64,000 nt of DNA from Caecitellus pseudoparvulus (Eukaryota > Bigyra: Bicosoecida), in NCBI GenBank assembly GCA_965644315.1, contig CBFFRQ010000032.1, positions 744,001 to 808,000 of the forward strand. Reading direction: 5' to 3'. A program made the position numbers and the translations under genes. Positions 33,190 through 45,200 of the stretch are shown here, one piece after another (the stretch's first letter is position 1; the number at the start of each line of letters is the position of its first letter). Under the pieces are notes generated by a model. It was not told where the DNA came from, searched no databases, and saw only the letters and a program-made list of their open reading frames with translations.

Positions 33190-33329
33190 GGGTCGGTGCA
33201 CAAAAACTACACGCAACTGCAACATCCACTTTGGAAGCTCAAATGCAACGTGCTTGCAGTTCCCCGCCTCGCTGCCTTGTCCTCAGCAGTGCCGCCGGAG
33301 CATCGCACACACTTTCACAGCCGAGCAGC

Positions 33330-34274
33330 ATGGCGTATCAGCACGAGAGCAAGCCTGCCGGCACGGTGGGCCGCAAGGGCGAGACACCCCAAGCAGGGGA
33401 CTTCTTGGCTCGGGGAGGAGCAAGCCTGTCTGCCATTGAGCCCCCCACCGCCTGGGGGGCGAACCAGACGCAGGGCCGTGTGGACCTCACTGGTGTCACG
33501 CACGAATCGGAGAAGCAGCTGCGAGACGACACCGGGCGGAAGTACCACATCCCAGGTGCGTGTGGCAGCGAAAGCTTCACGCACTGCATGGCTTTCGCAC
33601 AGGCCTCCATGCTGCCACAGGCTACACGGGGCACATTCCCAACTCAAAGGTGAGTCGCTTGCGACGGGCGCGCAGAAACGCCACCTGCACCCATGCCTCG
33701 CGCCGCGCTCCACACAGGACATTGGCGGCCGCACATACTCCAAGGTCACCAAACGTGCTCTGAACAAAGACGTGGGGCACATCGTCAGGGGCGGTGCGTG
33801 AGCTGCGGCGTTGCAGCTCCGTGCGCCGTCGGCGCTCACATGCGGCGAACCTGCCCGTCACAGACATCATCCCCACGGACCCCCACGCGACACACAAGCA
33901 GCTGGTGCACGACCCCGCCCTGGACAAGACTGTCATCGGCCAGAACAACGCCGTGCCCAAGCACATCTCAGGTGCGTGGCACTGCCGCACGGCACACACC
34001 CCCCCCCTCACTGCACTGACCCCCCCCCCATCCCATCCACTCACGCGCAGGCTACAGTGGCTTCGTCCCGCAGATCCGCGACGCGGCGCTGGGGGAAACC
34101 TTCGCCTCCCACTGCGCCAAGGTCATGACTCGCCACATGGACGCCAAGGAGGACAGGCTGGCGTTGAACGCGCGCCCTGTGGGGGGCTTCGCCTTCTCCG
34201 GCACGTCCCGCAGGCCCAAGCCCAAGCTGGTGGTGAAGGACGTCGGCTTGCACCTGCACTACACGGCGCAGTGA
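33330..34274 (+). CDS. CIMIP2/FAM166-like ciliary microtubule inner protein
   Basis: Five exons (33330-33555, 33621-33649, 33718-33793, 33864-33971, 34051-34274) join in consistent phase to 220 residues. It has the short motif typical of the UPF0605/FAM166 family, Y-x-I-P-G-Y-T-G-H-I-P, and a second copy HISGYSGFVPQIRD. The region between reads IGGRTYSKVT. In animals and algae these proteins line the lumen of axonemal doublets. Together with DRC8 it supports a motile flagellum. Two exons are very small (29 and 76 nt). The stop is only 26 nt from the end of the convergent PDZ gene. Family assignment rests on short motifs. Confidence 0.68.
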
Positions 34275-34300
34275 GAGGGCAGGCGACACAATGCATTGGC

Positions 34301-36458
34301 CTACACGCTGGGCAGGGTTTCCACGAGGGTGGCGCCGTCGGAGGTGGTGTACCCCACCTCAGCGGGGGTGGATATGGGGGGAGGCGGGGCCGCGGCACCC
34401 CCCCCCTCCCGCACCTCCTCCTCCACCTCTGCAGCCAGATCCAGCAGGGACGGCGCAGCAGAGGCAGCGTCCCCCCCCTGGGCCTCGGCTGAGGCCCCCT
34501 TGAACACGCTCACGCCTGCAGGGGAGGCTGCCGCACCAGTGCCGGTGGAGGCAGGGGTGGCCTTGGAGGGGGGTCGGAGGGGGTGCCGGCGAGGGTGGGA
34601 GGGGGGGTGCCGGCTGCAGCCCGCGCAGTGTGCGTGGCGGGCTGGCCGCCAGTTCTGCGAGGCGCTGCAAGGCGGGGGTGGGTGGGGCTTCCACGGGCCT
34701 GGCCGGAGAACCCCCCCCCTCCACCCCTGTCCACCCCGTGCCCGTGCTGCCGTCATCTGAGAACGGCCCACTGGGGCGCACTGGCTTGGGCGGGGAGGGG
34801 GGAGACACCAGGCCCTGGCCTGAGCTGTGTCCCAGTGCAGGTGCAAGGGTGGGGGCGGCTGGAGTGGGCCCAGGTGTGGGCCCAGGGGGCGGCCCGGGTG
34901 TGGCAGGAGGAGGGGTGCCGTGCGGAGGGGCTGGGGTGTGCGCCAGAGTGTGCACGCTCTCCCCGAAGCGAGTGTGGGATGGAGTGGGCCCATTGGGCGT
35001 GGCAGGTGGGGCCACGCTCCGCACAGCGGGAGACAACACCCCCCCGATGGAGCTACTCGGACTGAGGAAGCCAGGGGGGGTGGCGCCCCCCCTCACTGGC
35101 TTTGCCTGGGGTGCCGGGGACGCTGACAGGTGAGGTGCGCGGTGGGGGGGGGACAGGATGGTGGGCATGGCGTGCAGGGGGGGGGCTGCCCCGCCACCCC
35201 CCACACACACCCCTGCCTGCGCCTCGGCCACGGCGAAGCTGCCACTGGGCGACGTGAGGGGCCGTTGTGTGGCAGCGGAGAACACAGTTGACAGCGGGGA
35301 CGCCGCCGCAGTCGCGGGGGTGGTGGACGTCGCCGCGCCGCCGCCCCGAGCTCCCGAGCTGGTGGCGGTCCCAGCGCTTGAGGCCAGGGCTGTGGCTGCT
35401 GCAGTGTAGGAGACCACTGCCTCCAGTGAGCCAGGGGGGGGGGGCGACAGGCCCCCCCCTGCACGCCCTGTGGTCACGGGTAGGAAGCTGACGGGGGAAG
35501 CGAAGGGGGTGGAGTGCCCAGGCGCCGGCTCCGGCCAAGGCGCAGGCCACTGGACGGAGTGCAGGACGGAGCCAAGGGGGGGCAGGGGCGGCTCACTGGG
35601 GGGCGGAGAAGCGGCAGCATGGGGCGAGTCACGCCGTTGCAACGCAGCAGAGGCCACTGCGTTGTACTCCTGGGCGTGCTCAGCCACTGCCTGTGCCACC
35701 GCTGAGAGGGCGTGCTGCGAGAAGGGAACGCCTTCCTTGCCGTCTCCCAGCATGGATTCCAAGGAGTCCAGACTGCGCTGTGCCAGGCGTGCGTTGCGTG
35801 CTGCCTCGGCAACGTGGGACGGAGCCATGTGCACCGTAACGGGCGGGCTGGGTCGGCCCAGCAACGCAACGTGGCCGCGCTGCAAGGCCCGCCAGTGGTC
35901 CATTATGGTGAGCAGGCGCTGACGGTGGATGAGGGCGCGTGTGCGGGCACTGGCAGCCAACACGACACTGGCTGTTGGCGTGCGCGGTCCAGCTTGGGGT
36001 GCTTTTGGAGGAGGGCTGGGAACGGCAGGCGCCGATTGAAGCGGCCGGCGCAGGGTGAGGTGCATGGACGCTGAGCCTTGCTCCTTCAGGTCGTGCAGCG
36101 CCTGTGCTTGCACGGGACGAAGGCAGGGGGCGGACAGGGTGTGGGGGGCATGGGGTAGCCTCGCGTTTCGCTCGTAACGCCCGCACCTGCAGGAGCCCCT
36201 CCATGCCCGAACTTGAGACGTCATGACCTTCAACAGACAGCAGGATGTCGCCCTCTTGAATCAGACCCGAACACTGTGAGGCTTGCACCACAGTGCTCAC
36301 CACAAGCCCTGAGCTGGACGCCTGCGACGCTCGACAGTCTCGTGCATGCCAACGATCGCAGAGTGGCGCAGCACGGCCAGGACACGCACAGCAAATTGGA
36401 TGCCGATGGGCAGCACCAGTGACACTTCCACAACGAATTCGCCGCCCTCAGTCCCCAT
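34301..36458 (-). CDS. PDZ-domain protein with long Pro/Ser-rich region; frame break near C-terminus
   Basis: Exons 36390-36458, 36187-36321 and 36101 downwards join exactly inside one PDZ domain (residues 1-85): VSLVLPIGIQFAASSSGLVV, LIQEGDILLSVEGHDV and SMHLTLRRP. A helical stretch follows (residues 110-200), then about 350 Pro/Ser/Gly/Thr-rich residues. Near 34580-34620 the best frame changes: one frame runs on to a stop at 34359 with unlikely Cys/Arg-rich sequence; the +1 frame gives SLLDLAAEVEEEVREGG to a stop at 34301. The switch sits in a run of seven C, so a one-base assembly error or an unseen intron is likely. Probably a scaffold or membrane-cortex adaptor. Confidence 0.68.
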
Positions 36459-36637
36459 GGCTGCCTGCTCCCTTTCGCGGTTCAGCGCAGGCACCACAAG
36501 CCAGGAGCAGCCTGTGACACACTGTCCAAGCAACAGTCCCGAAGTCACAGCAGCGCCCCGAGGCATCAAGGGCATGCGACCGTGTGCTGTGAGGGTTTGC
36601 ATTTTGCAGCATGCAGTGCTGTGCAGGCAGGTCAGGG

Positions 36638-39600
36638 TCACTGACCTGGGGGGCTGGAGTGTGGCGCAGCTGGAGGCTGAGGCAGCTCGGAGCCCACACC
36701 AGCACGCGCTTCTGGGAGCGTGGTGGACTCCATGCTGCGTCGTGGAGGAGGCCTGGACGGCGTGGAACTCACGGAATGCTTTCGACTGCGGTCTGGCAAG
36801 GGAGGAGGGCGCTCGCCGCTGGAATTGACGCGGGCGGGCCGCACGAGGCGCTGCGGCACTGCACTTGGCAACGCAGCAGGCACTGCCTGCTGCACAGGAG
36901 ACTCTGTGGGCGTCCCTGGCACAGGCAACGCAACAACGTCCTCTGTCGGGTAGTCCACAGCAGCACAGTACTTCATGGCCCACAGGGGCCACACAACGAG
37001 GGCTTCTGGGCGTGTTGCAGGCCACAGCGCAAACTGGCCTGGGGAAGTCGGCACGCTGGCCATGATGCCACAGGTGGCGGCAGCACAGGCGTTGAAGACG
37101 TCCATGGGCAGCGCGCCCAGCGTGCTGGGCTCGGTGGTGTCCACTGCAGGCAGTTGCTCGGCACTTGCTGCACGCACCCGGGACATTCGTGCCAGGCGGC
37201 CGACACTGGCGCGTCCACCGCCGCCACCTGCCCCGGCAGCCTCAGGGCTCTGTGCCGGCGCACCCTTGCCCAGCCCCTGTGGGTCCACCAGGGCAGCTGT
37301 CGCAGGGGAGGCGTCCCAGAGAGCAGCCAGGTACCCCCGTGTGGGCGGCGTGTCGGGCAGCATGTACCAGGGGTTGCGGAACTCCAACGCCCGGCGAGCC
37401 ATGTGACTCCACAGGCTCTCTGCGCCGCCACGAACGGCCTGGCGCCCCCCCTCGTGGTCGTGCAGGAAGGTGCCGAAGCGCCCGCTGTACGCGTGGGTGG
37501 CCATGCAAGCCAGGAACGCGCAGTTGAACTCAAAGGCCGTGGGGAACTGGCGCGCCACCTGCCACACGGCGTCCAAAAACTGCAGGAAGACGGGGGAGCG
37601 TTTCTTGTGCCCGTGTTTCTCACGGGCATTGCCACAGCCACCCCCCGTGCGCATGGCAAACTGGTGCCCGAACGAACACCACTCCTTCTCCACCAACACG
37701 GCGAAGCCGCCCATGGTGCGGTAATACGGGTCAAGCAGCAACTGCGCCAGGGCCGTCAGCTGCGCCGTGCGGTCCCAGCCGTCGGAGCAGTGCACAAAGA
37801 CAGACGCGCCTTCTGCCAGGCACCGTGCGACTCGCACACTGCCCACCAGCACAGTGGACAGCAGCTTGAGCCACGGCAGGCGTGGGGCGTTTGGCACCCC
37901 CGTGATGACATCGGCAACGTGGGGCGGCAGCGGCGGCGCCAGCGGGCTAGGCACAGGCATGAGCCCCGACATGCCGCCAGTGGGCGGCGTGAAACGCACG
38001 AGCGGGAAGTGCGCGTGCCGCCCGAAGCTGAGGGAGAAGGCAGCGGGCGCCTCGGGGACGCCCCCCCCCACCGAGGCGCCCCTGCCCCCCTCGGCACCCT
38101 GCGCCCCTGCCGCCAGCTCCGCCAGGCCCGCATCCGTCCCCGCATCCAGCGCCGCCCCCACCTCCGGTGCCGACTCGAAGATGCCAGAGGAGGCCAGTGC
38201 ACGCGTGGAGCGTCCCAGTGTGGACCGTGGCACCATGCCCGCCTGTACCAGCGCACGCCGCATCTCATCGCCGAGGCTGTCGGTGGTGACGGAGCGGGGG
38301 CGAAGGAAGGAGGGCAGGACGCGGACAGAGGCGGTGCTGGGCGAGGGGGGGGGCAGGGAAGGCGCGTGCCCCCCCCCTCCCTCCCCGCCCCCTCCACCGG
38401 CACTCCACGCCACGCCCGCCTTGGCCACGCGAGCTGCGCCGTGCAGAGCGGCTGAGGCGGCTGCGAGCAACGCACCACGCAGGCCCGCCAACGCATCACG
38501 CACGACGTGGATGTTGTCAATGCCCAGGAAGGTCAGGTCTGCGCCGCCGTACCTGGCTGCGGACTCTGACCCCCCCCCCTTGCCCATGTTGCCCAGGGCG
38601 TTCATGCGGGGCCGTGCGTCCAGGATGGCCAGACTGACGCCTTGCCCTGGCGCCTTGCCCAGCTCGATGGGACCGGACACGCTGTGCCCACCCCCCAGGC
38701 TCGCCCTGGACACAGGGCGGGCCGAGATGCTGGCCCGCCGCGAGGGGCCTGCTTGCAGCTGGGAGGCCGCCTCGGCAGCGGAGGGGGAGGAGCGCCCCGA
38801 CGTGCTGCGTTTCAGAGAGTCAAAGATGGACCCTGTGGCCTTGCGCGCAGGGGGGCTGGCGTCAGGGGACGAGGGGGCAGCCGTGCCAGCGCCAGGGCCA
38901 CCGCCGCCGCTGCCCTCGTCGGCACCCCCCTCTTCCTCACTCTCCCCACCAGGCAGCACCACGGCGCTGCTGCGGGCAGGCGCGGAGAAATCGTAGCCAA
39001 CGTATGCCCACTGCAGCTGCGTGAAGGGCGCCAGCGACACACGCGTGAGGGGGGTGCTGGCCGCCACGTGGACACGAGCTGACCCCCGAGGGGTCGTCAC
39101 ACTGGTCCACTCGCCGCCGGGGCCACCTGGGTACGAGAGCGGTGCGACGGGGGGCGTCCACCCCCCGCCCTCCCCGGCTGGTTGTGCAGCCAGCGCGCTG
39201 AGCAGGGTCTCGTCCTGCCTGTTCGTGCTGCCAAACACCCCGGACATGGGCTGGCTGGCCCGGGAGAGACTCACCCGCCCAAACGCCCACACGACGGCAG
39301 GCAGGCGGCTCTTGCTGCGGTACTTCGCAGCGCCAGCCAGCGTCTCATCGTCCACGCTGACAGGCGCGATGACCCGAGCAGGGTACGTGGGGGCCAGCGC
39401 ATGCCCCGCGTTGATGTCACTCACACGCCAGTGCGCCTCACCGTCACGCATGCGACTCAACTCGTACCCCAGGTCCAGCAGCGTCCACCCATCCACGTCC
39501 CCCAGCCCGCTGCCGCTGTCCACACTCCACAACCCGCCAAGGTGCCGCAGCACTGCCAGGCGTTTGGCGCTGCCATCGGCGCCGTCAGCACCCCCCGGCA

Positions 39601-41782
39601 ACGTGGCCCACAGGGTGGGGATGCAGGGCACCACAGCTCGCAACAGCGGCAGCGGCAGCTGTGCAAGCTGCAGTGGCAGCTCCACAGCTGCCGGGCGCAG
39701 GCGGTGCTGTGTGGCAAACACTGGCGCGTCCTCCCACACGTGGGCCTCCAGCGCCTGCCGCACCTGGGCCGCGACGTTCGTGCTCGGCAGCCCCAGCAGG
39801 GAGAATCGCCCTGACACGGCACGTCCAGCTGAGGTGGTGGAGGTGCCGGTTGGCCCTGCTGCGTCCCCACCGTCAACCAGCCCATACCGGTGCACGAGGT
39901 CACCGGGCAGCACCGTCGCAGCCCACGCTGCCCAGTCCGCCACCGCCACCGCAAACTCCCGATCGGAGTGGCCGCTGGCCTGGGCGCCGCCACCGCCCAG
40001 AGGGGGGCCTTGCACCTCCGCGTGCACAAAGTTAAAGACGGCGGTGGTCAGGTCTGTGCACCACACGGCCAAGACGGAGGCGTCCTGTGTGGGGGAGGGC
40101 AGCACGGAGCCGGGCGGGGCAGACGGGTCGCGGCCCCGGACCACGGCCGTGGCGCTGCTGCTCACCTCCAACTGCGCGATGCAGCGCAGGGGGATGCTGG
40201 TGACACTGGCCAGGGCAGGCGTAGACACGACGAGGGTCATGCCCGGCGGGGAGGGGCCCTCCCCGTGCCCCCCCCCTGGCAGGCTCGCAACAGGGGGTGC
40301 GCCAGTGATGTCCACAGCGAGGTCGGACGTGGAGCTGGTCCTGGCCAGGCGGGGACCGGGGGGGGTTGGCCCCGCCCCCTCCTCCCCTGCCCCTTCCCAC
40401 GGCAGGCGCCGCCATGGGAAGAACCGCAAGCGGTAATTGGACACGACCAGGGTGCCAAGTCGACCTGAGGTCGTCTCCACCACCCGTGGCACCACGAGAC
40501 CCACCGTCTCACCGAACAGAGGAGGAAGTGGCGCAGGGGGCAGCAGCGTGCGAGTGACAGCCGCAATGTCAGATGGTACTAGGCCAGGGGTCGGCACGGA
40601 GGGGGGATCAACTGGCTCCACCGCCCCTCCCAGCGCCGCATCCAACTCCTCCCCCATACCTGCCTCCACGCCCACGCTGCTGCTGCGCGCCATGATCATG
40701 GGCGACCCATGGGCGGGCCCGGGCGGAATGGCCACGGAGGCGTGAGAGCCGGCCATGCCGCTGACCCCGGACACCCCGCCTGCCGCACTGGTCAGCACGC
40801 CCGGCGGTGCCAGTTCCGCAACACCCGCCGCAGCGGAGCCTTCTTGCCACCACGCCTTACGGCGGACACGCAGGTGGGCCACCTCCCCCTCCAGCTGCTC
40901 GAACAGGTGGCGCAAGGAGGCAGCTGATGTAGCAAAGGCCGTCAGCTGGCACATGAGCGTGTGGCTCACCAGCTCGGCAGTGGACAGGCAGGCGTCCTCC
41001 TGCGTCGCGTTCATGGCGGCGATGACGCTGTCTTGTTGTTCGCCGAACGACGCCACGGCTGCCCGGTGCGCCGACTGTGCCTCCACCAAGCGCGTCTGGT
41101 CGCTAAACTTCTTGCTCTTGGTCAGCTCCTTCACGCGGGCGGCCTTTGAATTCCGTTCTTGCAAAGCAGCATACGCGCGCATCTTGATGTCCTTGCAATG
41201 CTTCATCTCTGCTGCCAGGCGCACCTGCACGGCATCCATGAAACTAGCTGCCAGCCGCCGCACCATTTGCTGGAAAGCTGTGTCGATGGCTCCGTGGCAC
41301 GACCGGACGCCAGCGACGAAGGCATCGCTGAAAGGCGGAGATGCCTTCGTCTCCAACATAGTCTGCAGGGCGCTCTGGAACTCCATGAGCTCAGAGTGGT
41401 ATGCTGCGAAGGGCGCGGGCAGCCGGTGCGGTGCAGCACCAGCGCCAGCGGAACTTGACGAGCACCCCGACACGCCAATGGTCACCGGGTAGCACAGGCC
41501 GTTCAGCGGGTGCCCTCACCATGCGTGGCTGCGACAAACTTCTCCACTGTGCTTTCAGCTTCCTCCATAAATTTCCGCGTGTGCTTCAGCCCTGTGAAGC
41601 GCGTCGGCACGCCGTGAGGAGCAGGCTTCTCCCTCGCCACCTCCACCCCACCATGCCCACCACCCACCGTTGTTCAGCTCGTGGAACTCAGCAGACATGT
41701 CGTCGCTAGCCTCTGAACCCATCTTGTGCCGCAATGCACCCCGCCAGCTCATGCTGAAGATGCTCCCTCGCGCCTCTGCCAT
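36638..41782 (-). CDS. BAR / PH-GRAM / myotubularin phosphoinositide 3-phosphatase
   Basis: Three exons (41668-41782, 41520-41591, 36638-41403), 1,650 residues. The N-terminus is a BAR-type helical bundle (ELNNGLKHTRKFMEEAE, YHSELMEFQSALQ, HCKDIKMRAYAALQERNSK) to about residue 240. A PH-GRAM domain follows near residues 320-500 (GTLVVSNYRLRFFPW). The myotubularin phosphatase has SRASQPMSG, ILDARPRMNAL, FLGIDNIHVVRD and the active site HCSDGWDRT, with Cys near residue 1267 and Arg six residues later: the CX5R is intact, so it should be active on PI3P and PI(3,5)P2. Two low-complexity insertions interrupt the catalytic domain. Likely acts on endosomes, with the BAR part sensing curvature. Confidence 0.87.
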
Positions 41783-42297
41783 CCTGCAGTTGCCCTGCTC
41801 ACAGCGTGCTGCCAAAGCCCAACCCTCGCTGAATGCACTGCACCTGCTGCAGCAAGAGCCGGCTTACACCGCGGAATGGGAGAGAAAGTGGACCAGCAGC
41901 AATGCGCTGGCGCTATCCGACATGAATGGTTTGGATTTTATTTGTGGGTGTGCCCAGCGGCGGCACGGTGGGCGGGCTCATGCTCCAAATCTGACGCTGC
42001 AGCGTTTCAGCGACTGCATTGAGCGATGCAGGCCTGCCACCGCAGCGGATCTAACTGCTTCAAATCCCATAGCGTCGCACTCAAACCCTCCCAGACTTCT
42101 CTTGGGCTTCGTATCTTGCCCTGGGCAACGCCTGGTTGGCTCAGCCGCCTGCCAGCCGGCGCAAGTGGCTGCGCACGGCTTTGCGTTTCGTTTGAGCACT
42201 AAAGGCGCAACGCGCCAATCTGCGGGCCGCATTGCGTCTTTCCTGGGCCCAACGCCGGAATTCACGCAAGAAATAATCAAATCACTCCCAAGGAAGC
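41783..42297. other. Intergenic, divergent 5' region at the island border
   Basis: 515 nt between the myotubularin-fusion start (-) and the NTPase start (+). Richer in A+T than the neighbours from about 41900. ORFs across it, including a 226-codon plus-strand one from 41670, have no family features. A GCGTTTCGTTTG word lies near 42185. No terminal repeats or target-site duplications seen. Confidence 0.45.
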
Positions 42298-45200
42298 ATG
42301 GCTGGCCGCTCACAAAGCTTGCACGGCGCTGGGATGGGTGTTGGAAGTGACTCAGAGGAAGCGAGCGCTGCGCACCAGCTTCCGCCAGCTTTTCAGTGCC
42401 TGGCGGAGAACCAACGCCGGCGAATTGCCGACGCAATCCGAGGCTTGGATAGGATACAAGACTCGGATTCGGCTGTCGAGTCCGCCAAGTGCGCCGCTGA
42501 GCTTGTCCAGGTGAGTTCAGCCTTCGCGAGTTGAGCTGCCAGGGTTGGCACGAGCAGCACACAACAACCCCAAAACGCTGACCTGTTTGCAGGGCGTGAT
42601 AAACGTGGAGGCCGTGCTCGTGGTTCTCAAGCCTGAGTTCGTGGAGGAATCGCATGAGGCATTGAGCGGAGCTGACGACGGGAGCGAAAGCGGCGACGAT
42701 TTTCTCACGCAAGTGCTTGTACGCTGCATGAGATGTAATCTGGTGGACCTCTTTGAGGAGGGAACGCAAATTGGAAAGCTTAGGCCAGCGGGGACTAGCG
42801 AAAGCGCCTGGCAGGCGTTTCTGGAAGAGTGCCTGACCCCGCAAGTGAGGCGATTGCAGCAGAGAGCGGCGTGGGAGGCGAGGCTGAAAGCAGCTGGCAT
42901 CCAGAACCTGGGTCGTCCACTTCGGGAGCTGATTCGTGCAAGCATGCAAGCCGGCAGTGCTGCATGCAGCCCTGTGCGGAAAAGGCAGTCTGGAAACGCC
43001 CAGGCGCGCACTGACGCGGAGCTTAGCGCTGTTCATGAGCGCTTTGGCTGGCTGCATGAAGCTGGAGAATGGCTCCTCACAGGCAACTTCAGCCAGTGCT
43101 GGTTCCTGCAGGTCATGCTGCGCCAAGCTGGGGCGCCGAGCGAGCCACTGCCGGCTGACAGCGTCCCCCCTCGTTGGACGCGCGGGTGCTGGCCTGTGAT
43201 GCACGGTTCAAGCATAGTGGCCGTTGTTCTGTCCCTCCCTTGGATAGAAGGAATGTTTCCTGGCATAGATACATCTAATGCCAGGACGGTTTTTGTTGGA
43301 CAGGAGAATCTGCGCATCAGGGGAGTGCCGATTGCGCACGGTCGTCTGCGTCACGAAGCCCTGCACAAGGGGAGCGAGCATGTGGTCAAGTTCATCGAAT
43401 TCGTCGTCACCCCAGACCGTGCCCGCTTTCTTGTGGACTCCATGGCCACGGCGAGGCAGCAGGGGCCTGGGACGATGCTGGGTGCACCAAGTGGGTACGG
43501 CAAGTCCATGTGCTGCTTGGCACTTGCGATTATTAACACAATCGGTGCAGGGGGGGACGTGCTCGCATTACCTAAAGCGGATCTGCTGGCAGGTGGCGTC
43601 ACAGCCGCAGAGCTGTGCGACTCTCTGGTCGCACCAATGCTGCGCCTCTCATGCGGTCCAGCGCTTGAAGACGCAAAACTTCACACTCACCTTCATAACA
43701 TCTGCCAAGGCCAAGACGCAGAAACAGCGATGTGTAAGTTGTTCGACGCTGAGACTGGCTTCTTGAGGCAGTCCACGCGCTCCCCTGACCCAGTGACTCG
43801 CTTGATCATCCTTGACAATGTTCAAGATTTGCATTACAAGTTGGCGAACAAAAATCAGGCGAGCTTGTCTCCTCGCTGGAGCATGGCCAAAGCCCTGCTC
43901 TCAGAAAAGAACTCAGCTGGTACGGTCCTTGCCTACGGCCCCGACGTTCAAGGTCTTGCTCGTCTTGATGGCAGTGACACAGCAACGAGCCCCGAGGACG
44001 CTGTCAAGGCAGGGGAGAAGAGGATTGTTGTCAGGCTTGAAGGGTTCTCGACCAGCGAAGCCCTTGCCCTCACGCTTCGTGCGCCAGATGCGCAGCCTGT
44101 TGTCGATGCTGCGACTGCTGCTGGGGAGGCGTGCGACCAGGATGCGCAGGGACTTGGCGAGCCAGTCCCCTTTCTACAACTGCCACAGGCCGTACACACG
44201 CTCGCCACAAGAAGTGAAGTGAGCCAGCAATGCCTTTCTGCATTTGTGGAGCGCACGGGTGGATCGGTTGCGGCCCTGCAATCTGCATTGGTGGCACTGA
44301 ACGCTGGCCAAGTGCAGGACCACGGCAGGCTTCACGAGACACTGGTGCATTCGTTACAGGACTGGTTCACTCGGGAAAGGTGCTGGCTACAGGAGCGCAT
44401 CAGGCACTCGCTGGGTCCCGACAAGAGAGACTTGCTGGAGGAGCAACTCAAGTGCGCCAAAGAGCTGCTTGCTTCCACTCAGGGTGGTTCCGAGTCGACT
44501 TCCATCTTCCCAAGGTGTGCACTTGAACATGTCCAGAGAGCCGCTCTTGCCTTCCTTGGTGTGATCAACGAGCGCGAGCACTTTGCCAACAAAGACACTC
44601 CAGGGGCCAGGGTGCTTCAACTGAGCCCTGCAGCGGCCTCAATCCCCGAGGTTGTGGAAAAGCAGGTCGTAGCACTGGTTCACATGGGCCTGCTCGGCAG
44701 AAACTTCATCCCAATGTCCAGTGCAGCAGGCCCACCTCCGACTCACCTTCTGTCGAATGGCCAGCTGTCGACAGAGTGGGCAGCTCCACAGAGCGCTGCG
44801 TCCTCAGCGGTGCAGGAAAAGTTGCACTTCACTCAGGCCTTGATCGCGAAAGTGCATACCCTGAAGCCAGGCGAAAAGCTGGTCATTCACACCTCCCACT
44901 CGTTCCCAAGGCTTGACTGCCTCACGATTGTGCGAAATGGCATAGCAGATGTGTACCATTTGGAGTGTTCTATTGAGGAGGTGACAGTGGGGCGTCTGAG
45001 TGTCCATCCAAAACGCAAAGAAGTTGATTTCCTTCAAGGCGAAGGACTCCCAGACGGCACGCTCCCAGTCGCACCAACAGGTGCTGCCAAGGACTTGGCA
45101 CTGCTCATTGCCGACAAGAAGTGGTACTGGGAGGAAACGGGGGACGGCTCGGTCTTGCTCAAGTGCATCAACAAGAGCAACCCTTCAACGGGACCTCGGC

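Noticed and set aside
36611-38455. Plus-strand ORF of 614 codons
   Set aside because: Antisense to the myotubularin catalytic region, whose active site is intact on the minus strand.
41978-43204. Minus-strand ORF of 408 codons
   Set aside because: Antisense to the NTPase first exons; Arg/Pro/His-rich with no recognisable domain.
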